From contig NC_052482.1 in the NCBI RefSeq assembly GCF_009730915.1, positions 3,782,001 through 3,846,000 on the forward strand: 64,000 nt of DNA. The letters are read 5' to 3'. Made by a program: the position numbers and the translations under genes. The notes under the pieces were generated by a model. That model did not search any database. It saw only the letters and a program-made list of their open reading frames with translations, and had not been told where the DNA came from. This stretch comes from Dioscorea cayenensis subsp. rotundata. Lineage: Eukaryota; Streptophyta; Magnoliopsida; Dioscoreales; Dioscoreaceae. Of this stretch, positions 36,991 to 47,647 are shown one piece after another (the first letter of the stretch is position 1; every line of letters starts with the position of its first letter).

Positions 36991-37577
36991 TGTTGGAAAT
37001 ATAGTACCACATCGGTTGTGTAATAGAACTATAATGGGTTTATATATAGGTATAGAAGTTGAGCCACTAAGTCTTGAGACTTTTTGGTGTAAGACCCCTA
37101 AGCCCATATAAAGCCCATATAGGGCCCACTAGTACCAAAATATAAAATCTAACATGGTATCAGAGCTTCGGGGAAAAAAATTGATTCTGATAAAAAAAAG
37201 ACAAGTTATAGTGGGACCTAGTAAAAAAACCTCTGAGGTTCCAGAAGGAACACAAGTCAAGTTAAAATAGGACCTCTGAGACACAAGTAGTGTACAAGTC
37301 CATGTATGTAGGACCTCTGAGACACAAAGTAGTGTACAAGTCCTGATAAACGGACCTCCGGTGTACTAAGTGCTGCGAGTTCGACCGCATGATTGAACTT
37401 GAGAGAGAGTGTTGGAAATATAGTACCAGCATCGGTTGTGTAATAGAACTATAATGGGTTTATATATAGGTATAGAAGTTAAAGCCCACTCAAGTCTTGA
37501 GACTTTTTGGTGTAAGACCCCTAAGCCCATATAAAGCCCATATAGGGCCCACTAGTACCAAAATATAAAATCTAACA
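36991..37577 (+). mobile_element. Complete TRIM retrotransposon
   Basis: The 587-bp element has LTRs at 36991-37154 and 37410-37577, both TGTTGGAAATATAGTACCA...ATCTAACA. They differ mainly by four single-base insertions and one substitution. The canonical initiator-Met primer-binding site TGGTATCAGAGC starts at 37155, immediately after the left LTR. A purine tract (GAGAGAGAG) precedes the right LTR. Perfect 5-bp duplications AGGAC lie at 36986-36990 and 37578-37582. The 255-bp interior has no coding; it consists largely of short direct repeats of GGACCTCTGAGACACAA...GTGTACAAGTCC. It would need proteins from another element to move. Confidence 0.95.
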
Positions 37578-38384
37578 AGGACGAGTCGTATTTTTCATTT
37601 CTACAGGGTTGTATGACAGAAGATTTATACTTGTAGAGAATATGGTCCATGATATATCATTTTAGGTGCATGTGGTAGTCATTTATTAAGCTATTATAAT
37701 CGGTATATCTCTGTAGTTATTTGTCTTTTTTACGGTGTTTGTCGTTTTAATTACAGGAGAAGGAAGTGTTTTGTGTATTTGTATGATTATGTTGAGTGCA
37801 TTTTTGTTTTCAAATTATACATAAGAATTTATTTTTAATTCTTAAACATAAAATTATTCATTTTGGTCTAAAAATGGGTTCCACTTTGAGTGCATTTTTG
37901 TCCCCGAAGCAAATATTCATTTAGTCCTTAAAAATACCAAAATATTCATTTTGATTCAATTTTGAATAATAATTGGAATCATTCATTTCTTTCATGGTTT
38001 AGGCCCTTCACCATCATTCATGCACTTCCCTTCAAGTTCAAGAACTGAAATAAAATTATATGAAGTTTAACTATGAAAATAAATATAAGGTTTTTGCTTG
38101 TGTATCTTTGAAAATTTGTTCTACATACTCCATAAACCAAATGGCATGTATACAAAAAAAACAAAAAAACCCCAATGTTTGGTTAGAAAATAAGATAGGT
38201 GATTAAAAGAGTTATATATATATATATATATATATATTTTTGTGTAAGAAGAAAATTTTTACCAAAATTTGACTTAATTAATACTAACAAGAATTAAATA
38301 TAGTACTTTAATATTAAACTTAATTTTTTAAAATAATAAATATTTATTAATGTCTATAATTTTAAAATTAATTATATATATAAA

Positions 38385-39411
38385 GGTAAACTACTTAGAT
38401 AGTTCCTAAACTATGGAGTTGTTCCTATTTTGGCCACTGAAGTTCAAAAAATTTCAATCCCGTCCCTAGACTATGTATTTTCTTCCAATCAAGTCCTTCT
38501 GACAAATGGCATTAACGGCAAGCTAACGTGGCTCACTACGTCATTGGCAACTTTCCACGTCAGCTTTCCTAGTTGACCGATGAAGTTACTAAGTGTAAAA
38601 ATATTCTAATAAGTAAGTATTATCTTTCTAATAATAGCATCTTAAACACATATTAGCCTATCATAGTTTCAAATAATTTTTGTTTGATGAAGAGAGTCAC
38701 AAATGTTGCATTAATCCATTTGGAATTCTATGCCACTCATTCACTGGAGAGCTATCTACACCAAGCAATTACCATATCCTGAATAATATTGAGAACACAT
38801 AAGAAATATAGACAACTAGATATCTATCTTAGAAATTTCTTTCCATAATAGAAACTGTCGCTGAATTTGACTGCAGGACTCTCATAAAAATGACCAAATT
38901 TCTATTCCATCACCCAGAGTCCCCAAAAAAAAAAATGCAGGTAATGGTCACTTCAAAACTTGATTTCATGAGACAAAAATCAAAACCAAAATCAGATACC
39001 AAGGTTATTTTAGGGCAAGGAAAGAGAAGACGATGGGCTTAAAAAAAAAAGCACCTACCTTAATATTATTCTCCTCCATGACACCACTTCAGCGATTGCT
39101 CGGTCTCTTGCTCGGCACCATGCTCATCAAGTGCTTTCTTCGTGGATGAATGAAAGGGAAAGTGAGAAGTTTAGGAAAGAAAAAAAGTTCACTGTAGAGG
39201 TAAAGGAAATGAAGCGGAATTAGCAAACAAGCTGACATGTAAAGTTGCCAATGACGTGGTGAGTCACGTCAGCTTGCCATTAATGCCGTTCGCTAGAAAG
39301 ACTTGATTGGAAAAAAAAATATATAGTTGAGGGACGCAATTAAAATTTTTGAACTTCAGTGACCAAAATAAGAACAACCCCATAATTTAGGGACTATCTG
39401 GGTAGTTTACT
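38385..39411. mobile_element. Long-TIR element (Mutator-like), non-autonomous
   Basis: The 1027-bp element starts GTAAACTACTTAGATAGTTCC and ends GGACTATCTGGGTAGTTTAC. Inverted arms of about 190 bp include CATTAACGGCAAGCTAACGTGG / CACGTCAGCTTGCCATTAATG. TATATATA-rich sequence lies on both flanks, so the 8-9-bp target duplication cannot be read unambiguously. No transposase is present; the middle is unique non-coding sequence. Confidence 0.75.
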
Positions 39412-39795
39412 CTATATATATAATATAGAAAAAATAATAATCTTTATACCTATTTAATAGGGAAGATTACTTATTCTGAAACCAAATAGGATAAACATAA
39501 AGATAAACTCCACCCAACAAAATTACACTTCTCACATAATAAAGAGGTATCCTTCCAATAAAAAACCCTATTTTCTAAGGGCATTTGTGAAAAAGAAAAA
39601 AAAAAAAATCAAAGAATATATCAATCCAACCTCCATTTGCCAACTTTCTCAGTCTCATTCACACTCTTTTATCTCAACCCTAACCAAAACCAAAAACAAA
39701 AACTCCAAAACTTTAAAACCCCTTCTCCCCCTCCCTCTCTTCATCTCCAAACCTCCACCCTCAAAAAAAAAGAAAAAGAGAAAGAAAAAAAGAAA

Positions 39796-40491
39796 ATGGA
39801 GAGCAAGAAGGAAAATCCAATGGGCATGTGTGAGAAGCTCTTCAATGTCTTCAATGTCAACAATTCGGCTTTTCGACCTCTTCGCCGTCTTACCTTCAAG
39901 AACCAAGAACAACCCACCACCACCACCACTCCAAACCAATCACCACCAAACAAACCTCCACAAGTTCTTGAAAACAATAACCACAATCCATCTTCTCATG
40001 ATAATCATCATCAACAACATCAACATCATGATACACCATCATTGCCTCCCAAAACTGTCATTGAGCCCCAACAAATCAACAATACTCTTCCACCTCCAAA
40101 GAAACCTTTAGATGGAGTCCAAGTGCAAGTACCATCAAAGATTGAGATTCAAAAACAACAAGCACAACAAAAAGTTCCGGTGAATCCACCGGAGACCGGT
40201 AAGGCTCACCGGAGAACCACCACCACCAAGAAAGAAGAAGCACCACCACCACCGCCGCCACCATCAGTGCCTACATCAGTGGCTCCAAAGGTTGTAGTAC
40301 CACAAGCACAGTTACCTGTACCAACACCTCCGGTACCGGCGCCGGCGCCGGTGCCGGCGACGGTGGCAGGAGGAAGACAACCTCAGAGGTTGGAGACTAA
40401 GAATATTGATGGTAAGGCTGATGATTTTATTAACCGTGTTAGGAACAAGCTTAGGAATGGTTCTAATGTTGGAAAGGCTACGTCCAATTGA
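39796..40491 (+). CDS. Proline/histidine/threonine-rich protein of unknown function
   Basis: A single-exon ORF of 231 codons, preceded by a CT-rich leader and an A-rich context (AGAAAATGG) at the ATG. The N-terminus (MGMCEKLFNVFNVNNSAFRP, residues 9-28) is ordered. It is followed by a long low-complexity middle with TTTTT, HHQQHQHH, PPPPPPP and PVPAPAPVPA tracts. The last 25 residues contain KADDFINRVRNKLRNG, resembling the short C-terminal motif of plant DUF761-type proteins. No signal peptide or membrane segment is seen. Conserved ends with a disordered middle suggest an adaptor-like protein, but I do not recognise a function. The ORF beginning at 39637 in the same frame would only extend it upstream of the conserved start. 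Codon structure and the pyrimidine-rich promoter make it a likely real gene. Confidence 0.7.
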   Translation: MESKKENPMGMCEKLFNVFNVNNSAFRPLRRLTFKNQEQPTTTTTPNQSPPNKPPQVLENNNHNPSSHDNHHQQHQHHDTPSLPPKTVIEPQQINNTLPPPKKPLDGVQVQVPSKIEIQKQQAQQKVPVNPPETGKAHRRTTTTKKEEAPPPPPPPSVPTSVAPKVVVPQAQLPVPTPPVPAPAPVPATVAGGRQPQRLETKNIDGKADDFINRVRNKLRNGSNVGKATSN

Positions 40492-41587
40492 TTTGAGATT
40501 GAATTTATGCATGCATGCATGATATGGGTTGTGTTTTTATTATTATTGTTGTTGTTGTTGTTATTATCGTATATGTTGTGTGGATGAAAAAAAGAATTGA
40601 GATATATTTAAGAGTGAAGGTTGTGTTAATTATATGTACTGTTTTAATTATTTGTTTTGGCTCTTTTTCTTATTTATATATAGTGGGTGTCATTTTGGTC
40701 TTTGACCTTTGAGATTGGGATTTGTTTTCTTGTATCTATGAATATTATATGCATGAAATGAAAGGCATGTTGTTGTTGTATCTATATATTTTTTTTAATT
40801 ATTTTGGTTTGGGTTTATTGTGAAGTAAGAAAGTCGATGAAAGTGTAATGATATTTCTTACTTTTTTTTTTTCTCTTTTTGTTATTTTGGTTTTTGATCT
40901 TAAATCAGACTGGAATGACAAAGATAAAAATAATCTTGTTTAGCTGATTAGTAATATGTGTTTTATTATCCTTAATTATTCCAAATTTTCCTATCAAACA
41001 CAATAACTAGAAATAGAAATAATATTTGCACAAGATCTCAAGATAATTACATAATGATGATCAAGCACCAAAAATATTAGCATTAATAACAAGGAAACCA
41101 ACAAGGAGGTAAAATTGTAATTTTTTCTTTTTTCTTTTTTAAAAAAAAGTGAATACTACTGATTTTAATTAAAGGTGAAATGATGAACAACACTAATGAA
41201 GCAAAACCAACTCAAAAACATACCAAGAAAGTTGAGAGCTCCAAGCGCTATATTACACACTCGTTTTTTTCTAAAAAAATTGCCTGTCATGAGCTATCTG
41301 TGTAGTTCAATTTGACAAACTATTAGTCGACTATTTTTTGTTCATTTACATCGACAATATTCCACTCCTCTGGTAATACAACATTCACCACATCATCCAA
41401 AATTCCGACAATAACATAAGTCATAAAAAAGGTGTAAAAATGAACTGCAACCTCCCTCTTTGTCTCTCTCACTTGAATCAACTTGATGCCAACTTAATTT
41501 CAAAGAGTCAGCAAAATTTTCATCCTTTCCCAGCAGCCTTTTGTAAAGATAATGAAAACAATCCAGATGAACAAAAACATGCTCATT
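40492..41587. other. Convergent 3' flanks of the Pro-rich gene and ZRF1
   Basis: Holds the two 3' UTRs facing each other. There are GTT/ATT repeats (40540-40575) and AT-rich sequence, and no further gene is supported. Confidence 0.5.
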
Positions 41588-43564
41588 TTACTCAGCATTT
41601 TTCTTGCTTCTGAAATTCTCCTTCATCAAAGCAAATTTCTTCTTGCACTGGTTCACAGTTTTCCCAGGAATTGCAGCAGCAACGCGTTCCCAGCGTTGGC
41701 TTGTCTCCTTCGGAAATGTCTTAAGAGCCTGAACAAGAGCACGTTCTTGAGTCGCAGACCATGCGTCTTGTTCAGATGAAACTCCAGTAGGAACTGAAAT
41801 AGGTTCGCTTTCTGGATTCTTGCCAGTTCCATTACTGCTGGAAGTCTGACTAGGCATAGAATTGGATGCAGTGTTTTCCACTTGTACAGCAGGCAAACCT
41901 TCTGACTCGATTCTGGACGTAAGTGGTGACGCAATGGATTGTGCAGGTTTCCGCTTCTCAAGAAAAGAATCAAAGGCTTTTGATGAGTCAGGCTTCTGAA
42001 GAAGCACAGTTTTTGTGGCTTTAAGAATCTCTTCAACTGACCGTCCAGTACCGATATATTCTGAGATAACCTCCCACCTCCTTGATGTCCCCTTTGGATA
42101 CTTCTGCATGCCCTTTCTCAGCATCTCGATCTCATCCTTTGCCCAGGGTTTCTCTTTCTTCTCATAGTTGCTTAAGGGGTTGTCTGTCTTCTTCACTTGT
42201 CCTGTCGCACCGTTAGCTTTTGGGCCTGAATTCTCAGAACTGTTCAATTGTGAATCCTTCTCTGCTTTTGTTTTCTCCCCATTCAATGCATCTGCTAGTA
42301 GTTGAGCTTTTTCAATGATTCCCTCCTTCCTCTCCATGTTATCACACAAATGCCTGAGTTGCTCCATGTCAAGTGTCGCACACAGCCTCTCCACATCATC
42401 ATCTATGAGATTATGCGGAGGTTGTGACAAGACAGGCGCAGAAAGACTGCGCAATCGTGTCCTCTCTTTCCGCATAAGCCTTTTTTCTTTTTCTTTCAAC
42501 TTCTTTTGGTTTAGAGCAGCTTCTGCTGCTCTTTTCTCGTCCTCCTCTTTCCGGATTCTCTCCTCTTCAGCGGCCTTTGCGGCCTCTTCCTCCTGCAATT
42601 TTCGAGCCAGGTATTTCGCCTCCTTTTTCCGCTGCTTCTCCGCCTTCTCCTCCTCCTTCCTCCGAATAATTCTTGGATCCTTTCTATAAGCATTGTCGAC
42701 AAGAGATCGAACTCTAGCATACTCTTCCTTTTTGGCCTTTTCCCTTAGCTTAGCATTTTGCCTTTCCATCCATCTCTTGTGGTCACGAGACTCAGCTTGC
42801 TCTAAATCAAACTCATCTGCATGGGGGAACTCCCTCCAGCTCTTAAAAGTGTACCAGAAATCATAGAAGCTATCAACTTCTTGCATTGAAATGTTCTCTT
42901 CCCCAAGAGAGGGAACAGGCTGAGCAACAGACCATCTCCCATTCCTCATGAATGCTGGACCAAAGACCTTGAAGAAGTCCTGTGGCGCACAATCAGTTGG
43001 TACTTCATCATCAAACTCATCAGTAGAATCATAAATCCTCCTTTTCACAGGATCAATCAAGACTTCATAAGCTTCTTGAATAGCTTTAAAATGGCTTTCT
43101 ATCTCAGCCTTTTTTGCTTCCTTAGCCTCTTCTGATTCCTCGGCAAGAAGAAGAGCAGCCTGCTTATCAGGGTGGTGCTTCAAAGCAGTCTCTCGGTAAC
43201 TTTTTCTTATTTGTTCTTCAGTAGCCAGGAATCGCAAGTGCGCCAAGCCTAAGAGTGCATAATGGTCTTGCTGCTTGCTTCCAGGACCGGATTTCTTTTT
43301 GCCCTTGCTGCTGTAGGAATCTGTAGATGCTCTATATGCTTGGCCTCTATCATCAGACTTAACACTTTGGTCATCTGTATCTGCATCTGCATCTTCTTCC
43401 TCATAAAAACCAAGAAGTTTAAGTGCAGCATCATGAAAAGCATGCCCCGCAGGCTCAAAATATACGGCCTTCACAGGAAGGCAATTTGATGAGACGAGTA
43501 TAGGTTCCCCATTAATGATCTCAGGTGAATACGAAATAAGCAGACAACTCTTTGACATTTCCAT
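41588..43564 (-). CDS. ZRF1: ZRF1/MPP11 (DNAJC2-type) J-domain and SANT protein
   Basis: One uninterrupted coding exon, 658 residues, typical of the plant ZRF1/GlsA family (about 650). The J domain (about 99-182) has the Hsp70-activating HPD at 131-133. A zuotin-homology, highly charged coiled region (about 190-370) is rich in KEEE/RKEEE runs and would contact ribosomes. A SANT/Myb repeat follows at about 473-525 (KPWAKDEIEMLRKGMQKYP) and another at about 601-650 (AWSATQERALVQALKTFP). Orthologues act as ribosome-associated co-chaperones and, in the nucleus, as readers of ubiquitinated H2A working with Polycomb. The coding exon is preceded by an untranslated part starting at 43604 and by a 2.45-kb leader intron (46058-43605). 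The MEM start has a second Met two codons on; either could serve. Confidence 0.95.
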   Translation of the reverse strand: MEMSKSCLLISYSPEIINGEPILVSSNCLPVKAVYFEPAGHAFHDAALKLLGFYEEEDADADTDDQSVKSDDRGQAYRASTDSYSSKGKKKSGPGSKQQDHYALLGLAHLRFLATEEQIRKSYRETALKHHPDKQAALLLAEESEEAKEAKKAEIESHFKAIQEAYEVLIDPVKRRIYDSTDEFDDEVPTDCAPQDFFKVFGPAFMRNGRWSVAQPVPSLGEENISMQEVDSFYDFWYTFKSWREFPHADEFDLEQAESRDHKRWMERQNAKLREKAKKEEYARVRSLVDNAYRKDPRIIRRKEEEKAEKQRKKEAKYLARKLQEEEAAKAAEEERIRKEEDEKRAAEAALNQKKLKEKEKRLMRKERTRLRSLSAPVLSQPPHNLIDDDVERLCATLDMEQLRHLCDNMERKEGIIEKAQLLADALNGEKTKAEKDSQLNSSENSGPKANGATGQVKKTDNPLSNYEKKEKPWAKDEIEMLRKGMQKYPKGTSRRWEVISEYIGTGRSVEEILKATKTVLLQKPDSSKAFDSFLEKRKPAQSIASPLTSRIESEGLPAVQVENTASNSMPSQTSSSNGTGKNPESEPISVPTGVSSEQDAWSATQERALVQALKTFPKETSQRWERVAAAIPGKTVNQCKKKFALMKENFRSKKNAE

Positions 43565-46058
43565 TCAGAATATTCTTCTTTGCCTCTTAACCTTTGAAAA
43601 TCACCTAGATAAGGGAAGGAATGCAATCACAAAGCAGCCCTGGAGTGATAAAAATAATGATGAACAATTAGGCATGTGGTGTAGCACAAAGAGTACCGAG
43701 AAAATTAAGCTATAGAAACAAGAAATGCTCCATAAAATATTATCATCAAGTTTTCACATCAAATTCAGTAGGTTAAACAAAACTTCCACTTCAATTGATA
43801 GTTACAAAATACAAGCTGACATATAGAAAGCATATTTATGATAAATGAGTTTAGGGGAATTTCATCTAAGTTATAGCAAATTTTAACCTTATTAATATTA
43901 TTCAAAACCAAAATTTTATTTTTTTGATTAATGATAGATGTTTATTAATATTAATGATTTTTACATAATTATTAGATTATTTATTCAAATAACTAAATCA
44001 AGATAAGATGGTTGGTTGGTTGAGGAATTAGGCTTATCTATCAACCAAACACAACTCCCCTTACTAAAACAATTTCAGATCGAACTAAAATAGAAGGAAC
44101 ACAGGGAGGAATGATGATATGAAAGAAAAACAATCTTCCTAACATCAAGTCACACAACCAATACAAGAAATCAAGTTTCCTTTTTTTTATTTCCCTAAAA
44201 ATACTCAATCCAAAATTCACATCATGCCACCACTTGAACATCGATGTGTATGCTATCTATCAATTTCACTTTGGATATTTGTCTAACGATTTAGTTCTTG
44301 GACTGTAAATGCCCTAAACACTTAGAACAATAAGTTAGTTCTTCCACCATAAACAGTAATTAGCAAAGACTGACCGAAGGTTCCTAAATTTATTCGAAAT
44401 ATTACACTCTCTTGGTACAAGGTGAAAGCTGAAAACAGCTTTTTAAGACAAGGAAGGCATAATGAAGATGCAAAAAAAAGGCTGCAAGGTTCATTCACAG
44501 CAATCAACACTTGAGTGCAAAGAGGAAAAGCAAATCCAGTGTCACACATAAGAAAAATTTGCACTGAAAAGTTACACATCAAATAGGACTTACTTGCTAC
44601 AATTGCTTGACTTTTAAATAGCAAGGCCAAATACCTAAAAAGATACACATAGCCAAATAAACTTGGTTAGAGGATTCCATGAGCTAAAGCATTAATAAGC
44701 ATAGATTTTGAGGCTCCTAAACCCATTCTTTAATTATAGCTGTAATTGGTTTGACACATGCACTGGATTAGGATGCTGAAGATGTAAAAGCATGATACAT
44801 AAGTGTATCTGTGTATGTACATAAACCTATTCTCATGTAATCGGTTTCCTATTTAGGCTAGTAATTTCAAGGATTCTTCCGTGAGTTGGGTTCTTTTTAA
44901 TTGACTAATGATGTCTATGACTATTTGTAGAACCAAAAGTTGATGATCACTATGAAACTACGGAGACATCTTCAGCACAATAGAAATACAATAAAAGATC
45001 TGGTATGGATTTTCATCCTTTCCATTAATTCTCTCTTTCCAAGATCTGCATGACGAATCTCATCTTCCATATCAGATGTTTATCATTAACTAACATGGTA
45101 TTGTTAAGGTTCAAATAGGACTCAAAACGCTTAATAAGGGATCTGACTTCTGATGGCAATTACCAAGCTAGCTATGGACATCAGTGAAAAAACAGCACCA
45201 AGACAAATGAGAGTCAATAATGTGCAGTAACCACATGCTGACTAAAATACCACACTTGCATATCAATCATAAAATAAAATACAACCCCTATCCAAAATTA
45301 TATATATATATACATTCGAAAAAGTTAAAAAAACTTCAATTAGGTGCATGGCCTTGAGGCATGATAGATTAAATAAAATTTGTCCAAACATAGTGCACAA
45401 TCAAACAAAAACATAACAAAACAAAACCCAACCTTTTATCAAGTGTCCAAAAAAAAAGAAAAAAAGAAAGGAATTACCAGCAAGGCAAGACTAAAATGTC
45501 TAACTCCCATAAACCAAACTACTTGCATCCATAAACACTATATTTGTTGCAAATATGACTACCAATTGATATCAGATCTCAAATTTATTTCAAAACCAAA
45601 TTCTTACTCAACCACGATTTCCCGTTCCATTTTCAATCTTGGCCCACAAACAATCTGTTCCTTTTGAAAGAATCTAAACCATAACAGAAGCACAAATTGC
45701 AAGGACCATTACCAAAACATTAATTGATAGAAAAAGGAAAAGGGAAACCTTTACACAATAACCAGCCCTATTGTCTTGTTTTCCTCATCAAATCTTGAAC
45801 TTCCAATCACACCAACAACATCAATCATCCAACACAAGCAAAATCAAAGGACAGTACAAAATCAAATAGAACAACAGGGCCCCCCAAACCCACAAACAGA
45901 TCATCACAAACATCAAAACTCAAAAAACTCAATCAATCAAAGCGCATCGAACAAAATCACACAAAACATAACACCATATGCATCACTGAATCACCAAACA
46001 ACAAGAAAGCATACCATAAAGCGAGAATCAGAACAGATGATCATGATCATGAACGAAC

Positions 46059-46260
46059 CTGGATTGAAAGGAGGTCAAGATGGGCGTTGAGGAGGCGGCG
46101 GCGGGGCAGCAGCCAGAGAGGAAGAGAAGGGATTTGGCAGCTTGAGAGAGGGAGAGCAGAAGAAAAAATTAGGTTTTGGAGAGATATAAGGGATAGAGGG
46201 TGGCAGGGATTCAGGGAATAGTCACGATGCACGTGATCGGTCTGAACCCGGTTTGATTTT
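46059..46260 (-). promoter_or_regulatory. ZRF1 leader exon and promoter
   Basis: On the minus strand a CT-rich leader (CTCTCTCAAGCTGCC..., with GCCGCCGCCTCCTC) ends at a strong donor CCAG|GTTCGTTC (exon edge 46059). The matching acceptor TCTAG|GTGATTTTC is at 43604. TTATATCTC near 46180 may be the TATA element. An ACCCGG palindrome-rich stretch (46240-46285) lies upstream. Long 5'UTR introns like this often raise expression in plants. A diverged duplicate sits at 56.4-57.2 kb. Confidence 0.6.
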
Positions 46261-47140
46261 GAACCGGGTTTTGAACCCGGTTTGAGTTTTTTATTTGTGA
46301 GCCTTTGAACATTAGTTATATTATTTGATGAGCTCTTTTTTAAAAAAAAAAAAAATCAAAAATTAATATCTTATTGTTAATCTTTATGATTTTGTTTTAT
46401 TTATTATTTTTGGATAAATTTGGGCAGATACATGCTTCTGTGTGAGTGAAAAAGATTAATTACTAATAACTTTGCCTGTAGAATTGAATTGGTATTTTTT
46501 TTAAATATATATTTAAAAATTCTACTAATTTTTAACATTTGAATTGCAGTCTAATAGACTAATTTTTAATGTACCAATGTTTATAAAAACAGGAACTCAA
46601 AATTAAAAAAAAAAAGTTGTTTTATGTGCGTAGACACACATTAGATGTTTATAAAACTCTATTTGGTTTACTTAAACTTGTCGCTAACATTATTATTCTT
46701 TTAGGTAATAAAAATATTAACTTTATGTTTACCTTTTTTTTCAATTTTTTTTAATATAAAAACTCTCTTAAAATGTTGATTTACTTAAACTTGTCGCTTA
46801 CATTATTATTCTTTTAGATAATAAAAATATTAACTTTATTTTTACTTTTTTTCAATTTTTTTAATATAAAAACTCTCTTAAAATGTCGATTTAGATAACT
46901 CCCTAAAATTTTGAAGAGGTGAAAAATATACAATCTATATTTTCAAATTTTTTAAATTAGCCTCATAATTTGAACAAATTAATATTTTTATTCCAATATA
47001 TATATTAAAAAAAAAAAAATCAGAGAGAAACCATACAATTCTTTATAAGAGAATGAAGACTAAGCACTGGGTGGCACAATTTGCCAACCAAACAAAGAGA
47101 CTTAAATACAACAACAGCAACAATCATCCTCATCATTATC

Positions 47141-47176
<36 letters not shown>

Positions 47177-47647
47177 GGCAAAAATATAACAACCACTGGA
47201 TTGTTTTTAAGCAAAGATCTAGAAAAGACTCTCAAACAAACAAGAGACCTATCAGGTTTTTGTTAAGAAATCAAATTTTGAATACCTTCTTCACTGCTAT
47301 GAAATTAGAGACACACATACACAATATATATATATATATATATATATATAGATAAGCCCAAATTAATATCCAGCTTTGTTTTGCTAAATTATAAAATGAA
47401 ACAGCACTTGATAATATGCAAAATCCACAAAAGTTATGGTGAAGATAAATAAAATTTCACAAAGTTTATTTATATAATAAATTTTTGAATAACATGTTTG
47501 GACATTTAAACCAGAAAGCATGGAAGCCAACAGCCAATTGTTGCCATGAGCTCATTTTTACCTGAAAGAACAAAAAAACACATCTGAGCACTAGGGAGAA
47601 GATTAGAGCAAGAATTGGGCTTTGAAATTCAGATACTTACGGCAAAT
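46261..47647. other. Intergenic DNA and cyclin H 3' flank
   Basis: Contains a 113-bp tandem duplication (46668-46780 and 46781-46893, sharing TTACTTAAACTTGTCGCT), an (AAT)n run at 47141-47175 and (AT)n at 47324-47351. The last few hundred bases are the probable 3' UTR of cyclin H. No other gene is seen. Confidence 0.6.

Noticed and set aside
39587..40111. 174-codon ORF overlapping the Pro-rich gene in another frame
   Set aside because: It is a frame shadow of low-complexity codons; the frame starting at 39796 has the better start context and ordered ends.
42315..42689. 124-codon ORF antisense to ZRF1
   Set aside because: It is a Ser/Phe-rich mirror of the Lys/Glu-rich coiled region of ZRF1.
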